A DNA stretch of 64,000 nucleotides from Auricularia sp. M13 (Eukaryota > Basidiomycota > Agaricomycetes > Auriculariales > Auriculariaceae). The translations under genes were made by a program, and so were the position numbers. Location: positions 1,488,001 through 1,552,000 of the forward strand of contig CM073196.1 of assembly GCA_037042915.1 (NCBI GenBank), in the 5' to 3' direction. The notes beneath the pieces are model-generated. The model was not told the origin of the DNA. It saw only the letters and a list, made by a program, of their open reading frames with translations, and ran no database searches. Position 1 is the first letter of the stretch, and each line of letters opens with the position of its first letter. Shown here piece after piece: positions 30,322-41,859 of the stretch.

Positions 30322-31892
30322 TCACGTCCTCATGCCTGGCATGCCATAATCCGTCCTCGCCCTCGTATCCGAATCGGTATCGGCCAGTGAGGCTCCCGCG
30401 TCAGACAGGCGTGATGCGGCGCCATCGCTGTCGTCTTCAACCGGCGCAGCGACGCGGCCAGCCGCCGCGGGGAGGGTCCAGAACTCGTCCTCGTCCCCGT
30501 CCTCCGCCGGGAGCGAGGCGCCCGTCAGGAACTGCACCGCGAGGTTGTTGAATGCCGTCGGGACCGCGTCGTTCGGCGGAAGCGGCCACGCCGTCAGGCG
30601 CGACGCTGTTCATGCCGAAACCCACCGACGGCATGCATGCAAGAAGACCAACGACAATATGGCGGGAAATTGGCGTGGGTATGACGGACGTAAATATTGC
30701 AGCAGGAGGCGGGGACGTACACAGACTGAACACGCACGGCGACTCCTGCTTGAACTTCCATTCCGGCAGGCTTTAGACGCAAGCGGCGGGTCAGTTTTGC
30801 GTTTGGGCTTGGGCTTCCGTGAATGAAGTGAGAAGACGGCGGGGTGCGGACGAGAGCAGCCACTGGACAGCACACGGGACGTGTCGTATCGTGTCGTGTC
30901 ATTGTGTGTGTGCTGCCGGGTGGTGTTTGTTTGCGTTTCGGATTCGGACAGGACACGGGTTTCTGTGTTCTCGTCTCGTGGCACGCAGGTGGAAACCCGG
31001 GACCGCGACGCACAGGAAGCAGAAGAGGAAGAGGAAGAATGGAAGGAAACGGAGCGTACTGACATGTCGTTATAGTCCGCGAGATGGTTCCCGACGAGCA
31101 CGAAGCGCGCGAGCCGCGCGCGCGACCAGTTGTCGCCGAAAAAGGCCTCGAGCACCTCGCGATCGCAGTGCGGCATGTACAGCAGGGTCGGCGCGTCCGC
31201 GGAGATCAGATGGCGTGCCTGCGCAAGGCGAAGACGTGCGAGCGGGCGGGCGGGCGGGAGCCGATAAGATAATCAGCGCGCGGGGTGAACGTGAGAAAAG
31301 AAATTCTAATCTGAAATATGGAGGAAGCGCACCGCACCTTCCGCTTCGAGACCTGTCCGAGCCCGAGCTGCGCGAGCTCGCGCGCGTCCGCGTCCGTCAG
31401 CGCGGGCTCGTAGACGTGCGCTTCTGCCAGGGGCTGCAGCAGCAGCAGCAGCAACGCGAGCGCTCCGCGTCAGATACGAGTACGAGATCCCGATGGTGGG
31501 ACGGAGATAGAGGAATGCGACGCACGATGCCGAGGCCGGACGCCAGCGCGAGCAGGAGCGCGAGCTGCGCGCGCGCCGCCTTGGACTCGCCCGGGCTGCC
31601 GATGCCCAGACACAGCAGCCGCGCGAACGGCCTGCCGAGCCCTGCGTCGCGGTGCGCGGACTCGACGAGGCCTGCGCAGACAGACGCGTAAGATTTCGCG
31701 AACTTGGATGGCGGGTGGGCGCGGATGCATACGCGAGACGCGCCCCAGCCAGTCGTGCTCGTCGGCCTCGCGCGTGACGCGCTCGAGCTGCGCCGCGAAG
31801 GACGCCGTCAGCGTCCCCGCGCGCTTGCGGCGCGCGGGCGCGTAGGTGAAGCCGCGTGCGTCCGCGTCGTCGATGACGGTCCCTGTAGCCAT
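30322..31892 (-). CDS. SRR1-domain protein
   Basis: Start chosen at MATGTVIDDADARGFTYAPA (ATG ending 31892); the frame is open upstream to a Met at 31988, so an extended N terminus is possible. Exon 2 has the SRR1-like core RLLCLGIGSPGESKAARAQL followed by ALLLALASGLGI. Later exons give VYEPALTDADARELAQLGL and then ADAPTLLYMPHCDREVLEAF, GDNWSRARLARFVLVGNHLA. The last exon contains TAWPLPPNDAVPTAFNNLAV, typical of the SRR1 C terminus, and a variable acidic tail ending GMPGMRT (stop 30322-30324). SRR1 (SENSITIVITY TO RED LIGHT REDUCED 1; yeast Ber1) proteins are linked to circadian regulation in plants and to microtubule or heme-related stress in other eukaryotes. Biochemistry unknown. The intron between DYND and the last exon is not fully resolved. 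Confidence 0.78.
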
Positions 31893-32995
31893 TGTCACCG
31901 TTGGTGGATTCGTGAGTTTCGTCACTGCCGCCGTGTCCGGAGCGGCGAAAGCCGGAGTGATGATTGGCATGACGCTTGCTCCGCTCAACCTTCGTTCCGT
32001 CCTCCATCTCCCACCGTGTTCTCAGCGTCTCATGAGTAAGATTAACCAGAGGTCGGAGATAGACTATTACAGTAACAGAGATCTATCTCAGCTTGTTTCA
32101 GCATGGATCTCCGCACTCCGGCCATTCCCTCACTGTCCGTGAAGAGTCTATAGGTGGCGTGCCAACGAGTACCGCGAACTGGAGAACGTTTACCATTTGA
32201 GCTCCTGATGAAGAAGAGGAAGCTGCTATCGTGCCTCCCTTATAGGACGGACAGGGTGCGCTCAAACAGGCAACACGAGGCGTACACGCGTGCGACATGC
32301 GTATGAGGATGTCAAGATTCGTTCGGAACAATTGTGCAAAGTTTCCTTTTGGTTGCGCACCTCCTAGTAGGAGAAGTGTCGCAACGGCTGCTCAGGAGGG
32401 CATTACGGTGCCGTTCGTGAATCCACTGAGGAGGGTAAGGGTTGCCCTTGGTGCACGCAAAAAGTAAGAAGTAAGCTACACCAGCTCGGCGTCACAGAAG
32501 ACATCTGAGCGAGTTGTACCGCAGAGAGCCATCCCCTTTGACGTTCGGCAAACGTTCGGCCGATGCAGGAGACGCTGATCTGCGTCCAGCACAGCACAGA
32601 TCGACGCTTCAGTCATGCAATGTCGCCTGGAACAGGAAATCGGCGCCTGAAGCAGTCGACATTTTCGTCAATACGCCGTACGAACTTCGAAGGCTCCCGA
32701 ATCGCATTCATCGGCACAGGGTTCCCCGTTGCGCGCGTCAAAGTCAGAAGCAGGGAAGGGTGGCGTCAATTCATTCGTGAACGCATTAAGAGTACGTAAG
32801 ACTTCGAACTCGACGGGACTCGTGGACTATTCTACAGTTACATTGCTTGCTTTTGCTTCGGGGTGGGGACAGAGCGTCATGAACAGCGGTGGGACAGGGA
32901 CAAGAGAAATGAGAAAATGAACATGGGCGGGCTGCACGGAACGTGCTTGTACTCGAACGTGCGGTCAAACCCAACCTCGTATCATGATGAATGTT
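31893..32995. other. 1.1-kb intergenic region; no gene recognised
   Basis: Between the SRR1 start and the 3' end of the membrane-protein gene. Open frames at 32098-32331 and 32514-32799 have no motif or splice support. It holds the SRR1 promoter. No RNA gene was recognised. Confidence 0.4.
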
Positions 32996-33700
32996 TTATA
33001 CGATGGGCGCGTTCGAGCGGGTCGTGCCCGTGGCGTTCGTGCCAGTCGTCGCTGGCGCGCCGGTCCTGTCGCCCATAACGCCGTCATGGTATCCGGCGTT
33101 GTTGCCCGCGAGGTTGTCGCGCGTGTGGGCATGGTGCATCCAGGCGAGGACGCCGATGATGGTGAGGATGCCGAAGGCGACCCAGCTGAGGGCGATGAGC
33201 GTGGCGAGCAGGCGCGAGGGGCGGCCGAAGCCGCGCGAGGCCTTGGTCGGGAAGTCGTTGGTGAGGATCGCGGCGCCGATGAGCCAGAGCAGCCACAGGA
33301 TCCAGCCGCCGAACTGCTCGTGGATCCAGCGCGGGTGCCGCCCGCCGTGGCGGTTGGCGCCCGTCACCGCGGCCGCTGCGCGCACGGCCATCAGGAGGAA
33401 CATCCTGGATCAGGAGGTCAGCGCGGGGGAACTTGTGCGAAGAGTGTATGCGAAGGGACTGACGCAATGGGCACCCAGATGATCGTGAGGATGGACGTCG
33501 CGAGCAGTTCAGACACAATTCGTTCTGAGAGATAGAAAATAAAGTTGTGAGACAGGTGAGAGGAGGGCTGCAAGTGAGCTGGCTGACCATGATGGCTGAA
33601 GCGGGCTATCCTCCAGGCGGAGAGACCGAGGACGACGACGGAGATACACCAGAGGAGGCCGTAGAGGATGAGGCGGCGGCCGGTGTACGAGAATGGTTGT
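32996..33700 (-). CDS. Four-helix membrane protein, MARVEL-like
   Basis: Three exons join in frame. The first has SYTGRRLILYGLLWCISVVV and then WRIARFSHH. The second (intron GTCAGC...CTCAG) reads ERIVSELLATSILTIIWVPI. The third (intron GTCCCT...ATCCAG) continues MFLLMAVRAAAAV, GGWILWLLWLIGAAILTN and ATLIALSWVAFGILTIIGVL. It ends in a Gly/Thr-rich cytosolic tail NATGTTRSNAPIV (stop 32996-32998). Four hydrophobic segments with short loops match the fungal MARVEL-type tetraspan membrane proteins often found at eisosomes or the plasma membrane. The start is uncertain: an ATG at 33721-33719 (MFGKSYNN) is out of frame with the first helix by one step. Function not known. Confidence 0.6.
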
Positions 33701-33721
33701 TGTAACTTTTTCCGAACATTT

Positions 33722-34220
33722 TAATGCAGGGGAGGAGTCAGAGGGTCGCTGAGGCCAGGGAACGACCTTTCGCTCTTCTTAAGGCGGAACGGCAAAAGCC
33801 TCAGAACTGTTTCCGCATTCATGACGCGCCAAGGCCCCTGAGGCTCGCCCGTGCGCGGGTCAGATGACGCGTCTTTCCCAGCGGTCTTTGCGAAACATGT
33901 TGTTCGGTCGGGTCTTGCCGCTGATGCCGCGGCGCCCAACTCGAACTCAGACGTTGTCCAGATCCTTCCGGAATTGTCAATGGTACGTTGGAAAAGATTA
34001 CCCAGTGCTCCGAGCCACAGTGGGGAGCGGCGGGCGGGTCCCGGGACCGCTGGGGGACGTCATTCATGACGACAACGCTGACATCCCGATCCCGCCCCAC
34101 CATCGTCTCTGTGCGGAATGCATACCACCCCGGGACCTATTGGGGTGGCTTACTTTACTCTTGACAATTGCGGCTGGCGTCATTGGCTCCTACAGTCCCA
34201 GTTGCTCCAGAACCACCACC
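33722..34220. promoter_or_regulatory. Catalase promoter and leader
   Basis: About 500 bases. The catalase frame stays open upstream of its ATG, but the translation (Arg/Pro-rich, then a hydrophobic patch [11 protein letters not shown]) looks non-coding and an extended start is not favoured. An inverted CCAAT (GCGTCATTGGCTCC) lies near 34175. The leader before the ATG is AC-rich (AACCACCACC), as in many highly expressed fungal genes. Confidence 0.4.
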
Positions 34221-36846
34221 ATGACAGCCCTCGCAGACTCCGTCAAACGCACCGTCCAAGCCATGTCCGTCGACGCCAAGTCCGCCCAGCTGCTGCACTC
34301 GACCGTCGATCCAAAAGAGGCCGCGTCTGGCCAGGCCATTACGACCATGCATGGCATGCGCGCATCCGACACAGACACCTGGCTCAAGGGCACGAACGGC
34401 ACCCACATCGGCCCTGCTTTGCTCGAAGGTAATGTCTATACCCATCTGAAACGCGCTCAGGGAAGCTTACTGCGCCCTACAGATCACATTGCGCTCGAAA
34501 AAATCCACCGCTTCGACCACGAGCGCATCCCAGAGCGCGTCGTCCACGCTCGCGGCGCCGGCGCCCATGGCTACTTCAAAGTCTTCAACGACTCCGCCGC
34601 CAAATACACGTCGGCCAAGGTGCTGACCGACTCGAGCCGCAAGACGCCTGTATTCGTCCGCTTCTCGACCGTCCAGGGCTCGCGCGGCAGCGCAGACACC
34701 GTCCGCGACGTTCGTGGATTCGCGATCAAGTTCTACACTGAGGAGGGCAATTGGGACCTCGTTGGTAACAATATTCCCGTGTTCTTCATTCAGGGTGAGC
34801 GAACGTGCGCGATCTCCTGGAACACACTGTACTGACAGCGGCTCAGACGCGATCAAGTTCCCGGACTTTGTGCATGCCGTCAAGGTGCGAGATGACGCGC
34901 CGTTTATTCAGCTCGTCGACTGACGCCGTTTTTGTAGCCAGAGCCACACAATGAAGTCCCCACCGGCCAGTCTGCGTAAGTTTGCAGCACGCCCTCGTTC
35001 ATCCTTCGATTTTGACGCGGTCGCCAGCCATCCCAACTTCTGGGATTATTATGGCCTCCAGACCGAAACCTCGCACATGATCCAGTGGGTCATGTCTGAC
35101 CGTGGCATTCCACGGTCGTACCGTATGATGCAAGGTATGCGTCATCCGAGCCACCTTCCGTTCTTGCCATCTAAGCAACACAATCCACCCACAGGCTTCG
35201 GAGTCAACACCTATACGCTCATCAACGATGCCGGCGAGCGGCATTTCGTCAAGTTCCACCTCGAGCCCGAGCTCGGCGTGCACAGTCTGATGTGGGACGA
35301 GGCGCTCAAGATCGGTGGCCAGGACCCCGACTTCCACCGCAAGGACCTGCACGAGGCCATCGAGAATGGCGCATATCCCAAGTGGACGCTCGGAATCCAG
35401 GTCTTGCCTGAGTCGCGCCAGGACGAATTCGACTTTGACATCCTCGACGCGACGAAGATTTGGCCGGAGGACCTCGTGCCTGTTCAGGCGGTCGGCGAGC
35501 TCGTGCTCGACCGCGTTGTGGATGAGTATTTCCCCGAGACGGAGCAGGTCGCGTTCTGCACGAGCCATATCGGTATGTTTTCCCTCGCGTCTGGCGTGCG
35601 ATCGGATGTGTTTGACGATGGTTGTGTCTTGTCAGTGCCCGGCATTGGGTTCTCGGACGATCCGCTGCTCCAGGGGCGCAACTTCAGCTACCTGGACACG
35701 CAGTTGAGTCGTTTGGGCACGAACTGGGAAGAGGTACGTGCGAAATTGCTTCGCACGTCGTCCGTTGCGCCGCTCACTCACGATCGCGACCATTCAGTTG
35801 CCCATCAACCGCCCACTGTGCCCTGTCCTGAACCACATGCGGGATGGCCAGCATCGGCAGACGATCACCAAGGGCAAGGTCAACTACTGGCCGAACCGTT
35901 TCGAGCACGCGCCGCCCGCGCATCCGACCCAGGGTGGCTACGTCGAGCATCCGCAGGCGCTCGGCGAGGCGTCGAAGCGGCGTCTGCGGTCGCCCAAGTT
36001 CCAGGAGCACCTGAACCAGGCGACGCTGTTCTTCAACTCGCTGTCGCCGATCGAGCAGCTGCACACCGTCAACGCGATGGCGTTCGAGCTGTCGCACGTC
36101 GAGGAGGACGAGGTGTGCGAGCGCGCGATCGAGCGCATCAACCAGGTCGACCACACGCTCGCGAAGCTCGTCGCGGAGAAGATCGGCGTCGAGCCGCCCA
36201 AGGCGCCGTTCAGGGAGAACCACGGCAGGAAGGCGAAGAACCTGTCGCAGTTCGACCTCGCGCCGAAGGTGCCGAGCATCAAGTCGCGCCGCATCGCGAT
36301 CCTCGTCGCGGACGGGTTCGACGAGGCGATCGTCGTCGGGATCAAGGGCGCCATCACCGCGGCGAGCGCGCTGCCGTTCGTCATCGGCCCGCGGCGCGGC
36401 GTCATCAAGAACTCGACGGGCGCGGGAGGTCTCAAGGCGGACCACCATTTCGAGGGCCAGCGCTCGACGATGTTCGACGCGGTCGTCGTCCCGCCGGGCG
36501 CCAGCGCCGCGCGGCGCTCTCGCAGGACGGGCGCGCGGTGCACTGGCTCCGCGAGGCGTTCGGGCACTGCAAGACCATTGGTGCCATCGGCGAGGGCGTC
36601 GCCCTCGTGCGCTCGGCGCTCGGGCTGCCGCAGCTGCAGTTCGCGCAGGCGAGCGGCACGGACGCGGACGTCGTCGTGTCGTACGGCATCGTCACTGCCA
36701 GCGCGTACACGCCGTCGTCCGCCGCGGCGGACTTGAAGATCGGCCCCGCGGAGAAGGGCTGGTTCGGCAAGTTTGCGTTCGAGCTGAGCAAGCATCGCTG
36801 CTTTGAGCGCGAGCTGGACGGCTTGACGGCCAAAGTTGCGTTCTGA
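34221..36846 (+). CDS. Large-subunit (clade 2) catalase with C-terminal DJ-1/PfpI-like domain
   Basis: About 740 residues. Starts [20 protein letters not shown]. Conserved catalase core: distal heme histidine in [15 protein letters not shown], active-site asparagine region [40 protein letters not shown], and the proximal tyrosine in [20 protein letters not shown]. The C terminus is the flavodoxin/DJ-1-like extension typical of large catalases ([56 protein letters not shown]), ending [11 protein letters not shown]. The enzyme dismutates hydrogen peroxide. Introns after LLE, FFIQ, HAVK and elsewhere are GT-AG. Within the DJ-1 part, around 36500-36515 in a GC-only stretch, the frame shifts by one base; homology continues in the new frame, so a sequence error is likelier than loss. 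Subcellular location is not clear from the N terminus. Confidence 0.95.
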
Positions 36847-37057
36847 AAGAACAAAACTACTGTGTCATTATTAGTTTGTAATTGTATGTACCTTCAGCAT
36901 GAAATGAACACGAATCTGCTCAAGAAGCTGTATTTCCATCGGAGTTGCCAAGATGTTTTCCAAGTTCTTCGGAGATTATGAATCCTAACAATCAAAGCAA
37001 CTGCGTGCAAATGGACATGGTGAATGTCCGGGCAAGTGCCACTGAACAGGCATGGAC
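36847..37057. other. Short convergent intergenic region
   Basis: 210 bases between the catalase stop and the F-box gene stop. No coding support; probably both polyadenylation regions. Confidence 0.4.
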
Positions 37058-38597
37058 TCACCGCGCATCCGGTTGCATGTCAATCCAATCTGCGATCTCG
37101 GCAACTTCTGGTTCAGGCGGACTCGTCGAGCTATCTCCCAAGTATGCCCACAATGGGCTGTTGGGATTGCCTGTAGATCGGCGCCAGGTGAAGTATTCTG
37201 AGTCGGCATGCGTCTGTACGACGCGCAGACCAGGATGCTGGCCCTCGCCTGCCAGTGAGCGAAGTGTATCTCTTATAAAGGTAATGTGCTCCGGAGCGGG
37301 TTTCATCTTCAGGTCGCGGTTCAAGGCAGCTCGGCGGCGGAGTAGAATATACCGCAGACTGGCGGGTAGCGATTTTGACAAGAGGTCTTCGAGGGCTTCC
37401 TCGAAGCAGTCCAACTGATGTGAACCGATGGAGAAGTTTGACTTGTCAGCGCAGAGGATGTTTACGCACATAGTTTTCCTCCTGCTCTATGATGTAGTGT
37501 TCGTCGTACGCGAGACAGTCGAATTGGGTGAGAAAATGTATAGTTCGAGATATTCGAGGGCGGAAACTGCGCCAAGGTATCCGAATAAGTGGGCAGGGCA
37601 TCCAGATAGATGCTGTCCCATATTATGCTGCGCAGCGCGGAGGGCTGGAATATCTGCATACACCTCACGACGCTGAGTGCTTCTGCGGCAGCGTGATCGT
37701 CGAGATCCGGTGGCAGGAATGCTGCGTGGCCGATGGATAGCTGGAATACCGGGCGTCGATGGCTCTCTGCAGGCGTGTATTGGTGGCGATAATAACGGTG
37801 ATCGAGGCACAAAGTGCGAAGATTGGGCAGTAACGCTGGCTGAGCTAGAATTTCGAGAAGCTCGTTAGACACCTCGGTACGCAGAGCTCGTATGTTGGGG
37901 AATGTCATGGTGGCCATCATCATAGAATAATTGCTCCAGAAAAGATGATGCACTTGCTCCCAGACGATGGATCTGGCATGAAGTTTGCGACACAGCGCGG
38001 TCTCCCGAGAGTCGCTCGTGACGGGTTTCCATCTGCGCAGGGTTGTCGAGGAGCTGTATAAGAGGTCTGCCAGTGAGTCCATGTATGTGGGTTCGGTGTC
38101 GCCAGTATGATCATGTACGACCAGAGAACGTAATGGCCGGCATAAAGACAGACGTCGAAATAAGTAATCCATGAATTCGGATTTGTCAGTGCAGATGGTT
38201 ATTGAATGCAGCTGAGATAGGCTCGCGATGGCGTTCGTGGTCGAATGGATGTCCACAGCGCCCAACACCCGTAGATCCAGAGAACGGAGGTTTGAAAAGG
38301 CACTCAGTGCCGCGAGAGGGTCGAACGGATTACCTGCGCTCTGCGTATTGACCTCGGCGCGGTCGATGAGTCCAGTCGACAGTGTGCGAACAAGTCGGGC
38401 CAAACGAGGCTTGCCGGTTAAATCGGCTAAAAAGGCGTCGGGTCATGGTCAGAGTGCCAGCCCACTTCGCGGTAGAGATAGGGCAGCGCGGTGGATTGAT
38501 AATCTTTGGAAACGAGACAACATGCCAGCAAAGTCTGGCGCTCCGCCCATGACATGATCATGGACAGGATATCGTAGTTGAGTTTATGCATGGCCAT
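37058..38597 (-). CDS. F-box-like protein, paralogue A
   Basis: Starts MAMHKLNYDILSMIMSWAER, an F-box-like helix pair (LLACCLVSKDYQSTALPYLY). An LRR-like body follows: LARLVRTLSTGLIDR, FSNLRSLDLRVLGAVD, CRPLRSLVVHDHTG, FPNIRALRTEVSNELLEILA, LPNLRTLCLDHRYYR. After a GTGCGT...CATCAG intron near 37413-37471 the C terminus reads LDCFEEALEDLLSKSLPASL and ends DWIDMQPDAR. Such expanded basidiomycete F-box families are presumed SCF substrate receptors; no substrate is known. The frame changes by one base between F-box and LRR part (near 38440) and again near 37564, where paralogue B has one more T. It is either an expressed gene with sequence errors or a decaying copy. Confidence 0.7.
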
Positions 38598-38982
38598 ATA
38601 GCTAGGCGGTGTCCGCGGATGGCGGTGAGGAAGCGGAACGGGAGGAGCAGGTTCAAGATACGGAATTTGCCGCTGCCAGCACGGCGTTGGGTGCTTGTCA
38701 CATGGCCAATCGCGGAGTTTCAATACGCGTCAACCGAGCTTGTCTCTGATTGTGCATAACTGATTTTTTATCGCTTTTTGAGAATAGGCTCAAAAGATAG
38801 CTAATATTGAGTTTTGAGAAAGACGACTTGGGTCGTTATTAGTTTTCATTCTAAGTCACCCGTCACCAGCGAGCTGAACGGGCGCGATGGCGTTCTGGCC
38901 AATAGATTGCGTTGACAATCTGGGTCGAACCAGATATTACGAATGGTTGAAGCAACTATGCAGATGTGAAAAAAGTGAGTGG
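38598..38982. other. Intergenic between tandem F-box paralogues
   Basis: 385 AT-richer bases with no coding support. Promoter of paralogue A and 3' region of paralogue B. Confidence 0.4.
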
Positions 38983-40578
38983 TCAGATGCCTGCTAAACA
39001 TATGCATGGGTCGGCGTACTGCGCGTGCGGCTGCCTATCAAACCAGCCTGCAATCTCGTCAACCTCAGGTTCGGCGGGGGTCGTCGAGCTGTCTCCCAAA
39101 TACGTCCATGAGGGACCTGCGGCTCCGAGAGGAATGGCAGTCGATCGACGCCATGTGAAATGCTCGGCGTCGGCGTATAATTGTACGATGTGAAGACCGG
39201 GATGTTGGCCCTCGCCTGCGGACGAGCAGAGTACATCTCCAATCGCGGCGATGTGCTTCGAGTCGTGCTTAACCTCCTTCCCAGAGTCCGAGTCCTCCGC
39301 CGTGGTAACTAGGCGGCGGATCAGGATGTACCGCAAACTGACGGGCAAGGTGCCCGACAATAGGGATTTCAAAGCCACTTCCAGGCAGCTTAACTGAGGA
39401 AGTTGATGGTATCGTGAGGTAGCGCTGATCCACCAAGCAATAGCAATCGACGCACATAGTTATCCTCCATTTCTGTAACGAAATTTTTGTCGCACAATCG
39501 ACGATCGAACTGGGTAAGAATATAAAGATTGAGGTATTCGAGGGCAGAAAATTGCCCCAGAGAGGCCGCATAAATTGGCAGCGCGTCCAGATAAATACTG
39601 TTCCACATTATGCTGCGAGGCTGGACGAGTTGCATGCATCGGACGACGCTGCGAGCTTCTTTGGAAGCGTAGACTTCGAGTCCCGATTGCAGGATTTCTC
39701 CGTGTCCGATGTTCACCTGAGACACAGGACGCAAATTGCTCCTCGCAGGTGTGAATTCGTCATCATAGCAGTGGAAGAGGTTCAAGACCTGGAGATTGGG
39801 CAGTAACGCGGGCTGGTCTAAAACTTCGAGGAGCTCGTCTGATACCCAAGTATGCAGAGCTCGTATGTTCGGGAACATGGTAGCCATCGCCATCGAATAA
39901 TGACTCCAAAAGAGATAGTGCATTTGGTCCCATATCATAGCTGTGGCTTTGAGCTTGGCACAGAGCGCGGTCTCTGTAGAGTCGGAGATGATGGGTTGCC
40001 ATCTGCGAAGAGTTGTCGAGGAGGAGCACAACAGTCCAACGAGTGAGTCCATGAATACGTCTTCACGGCCGTACGAATAATCATGTAAACCAAAGAACGC
40101 AGAGGGCGGCATAGGGATAGACGTCCGAGCAAGCAGTCCATGAATTTGGGTTGGTCGGTGTAGATATTTAGTGAATGCAGATGGGACAGGCTCGCGATGG
40201 CGTCCGTCGTCGGCTGGATGTCCACGACACCGTGCACCGACAAGCTTAGAAGACGGAGGTTGGAGAAAGCACCCAGGGCTGGGAGAGGGTCCGGCGTGTT
40301 ACCGGTGCTCTGTGCGTGGATGCTGGTTTTTCTGCGGTCGATCATCCCTGTCGACAGCGTTCGAACCAGTCGGGCCAAGCCAGGCTTGCCAGATAAATCG
40401 GCCAAAAAGGCGTTGGGTCGTGGTCGGAGAACCATCCTAGTTTCACCTCGCGGTAGAGAAAGGGTAACGCGGTGGTGCGATAGTCTCGCGAAACGAGACA
40501 ACATGCGAGCAATGTCTGGCGTTCTGCCCATGACAGGATCATGGACAGGATATCGTAGTTGATCCTCTGCAAGGCCAT
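38983..40578 (-). CDS. F-box-like protein, paralogue B
   Basis: Tandem paralogue of the gene at 37058-38597, same strand and same exon layout. Starts MALQRINYDILSMILSWAER with LACCLVSRDYRTTALPFLYR. The body has LARLVRTLSTGMIDRR, SNLRLLSLSVHGVVD, FPNIRALHTWVSDELLEVLD and LPNLQVLNLFHCYDDE. A final exon after GTGCGT...CTCAG begins LSCLEVALKSLLSGTL and ends YADPCICLAGI. One base is missing relative to paralogue A near 40087 (T run). It shares with A the one-base frame change between F-box and repeat region (near 40415), so that change is older than the duplication, or reflects an unrecognised intron or a common assembly error. Presumed SCF adaptor; function unknown. Confidence 0.68.
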
Positions 40579-41859
40579 AGATAGGCGGGGTTTCCGCGAA
40601 GACGTGTGGCGCAGGAGCAAGCTCAAGTTGCGGAAATTGCCGCCACGCTTTGTGAGGAAATAAATTGTGGAGCCGACCTCGGAGTTTCAAGACGCGTCAA
40701 GCGCGTCGCCACTTTTGAACTTCCGCACCTAACCTTATTCCACATGCGGTTAACACCGACGGAAGCTCGGAGACAACGGACATGCGGGTCCGTGCCGTCA
40801 TGCGGGCCTGGTTTGTTGGTTCACTGTTTGTATCGCGTTTCTCTTACCCACGCGTTGCCCGCGCCCGCGTCGCCCCCGCCCACGTCGTTGACCGGCCCTT
40901 ATTGCGCACTGCGTGCTCCGCGCCCGGCAGGTGCGGCTTCTACTTTACATCCCGCCTTGTGCGGCCCCATAAAGCCCATGCCCGACCGCGCCCACCACGT
41001 CCCCCTCGCCCACCACGTCGCCCTCGCCCGCCGCGCCGCCCCGTCCATCCTTCATACGCCATAAAGAAACACACCAGTACCCCCAATGTCATGACTTCTG
41101 TGCACTACCCATACCACTTGCTTGTATTATACAGTGTTCCTTTTTTCTTTGCTACAAAATATACTGTACATTGTAAACCCAAACTTCTGCCAGGCCATAA
41201 ATTCCAGTGATCAGGAAAGTCCGAGAACTGCACTTCATTGATTTATTCTCTGCCGTCTGCCAGGGCTTCAAGTTGAAATGGACTTGGGGAACCTGTTCGG
41301 ACATTCGGTGTCCGGAGCCGTGCGGCTGTGCCGGCGATTTCCCTTTTAAAAATAAGGTTAGGTGCGGAAAACGGGCAAGTGCGCGTCGCGTTCGCCTAGT
41401 AAGTTGACAGTTATCTTCGGCACGCAGTGGATGCCTAGGCATCACGCACGAGCAAGAAACCAATCTGGTAGCCCGTGATTACAGTAATCAACACAAAAGC
41501 ACATATTCTGCAAAACTAATCTTCTAAGATAAAACGGCGTGTCGATTGCTGCAGACTAAAGATCGGCTAAAGGGGAGATAATGCTGCCATGGCATGCGAG
41601 GGCTGGAGAAGACGTGATGATGTATAGCGGTGGTGGGAGCGATGTGAGGGAGGGATATGGGGTGCGCGACGAGACGGGACGGGAAGCGTATCAATTCCAC
41701 ATAAAACAGGATTACTTATACTGCGTTTCGTTGAGGGAGGGGATGCATGTTATCCACAGTACTGAGTTGAGCTGAGCCGAGAAGCGACCGAGGCGCGGGA
41801 AGCGATATGTGCGTGCTGACTGGGAGCGGGGAAGAGGGATTCGGGACACCTGGGTGCTT
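40579..41859. other. 1.28-kb intergenic region with a C-rich tandem repeat
   Basis: No supported gene. Around 40975-41045 there is an imperfect tandem array built on CGCCCACCACGTC and CGCCCGCCGCG units. The segment 41060-41180 is AT-rich. The right part is the 3' flank of RSP5. Confidence 0.45.

Noticed and set aside
32098-32920. Small open frames between the SRR1 gene and the membrane-protein gene
   Set aside because: No codon bias, motifs or credible splice sites.
33864-34220. Upstream in-frame extension of the catalase
   Set aside because: The extension is Arg/Pro-rich and not a convincing targeting signal. The ATG at 34221 has a good context and gives the usual family N terminus.
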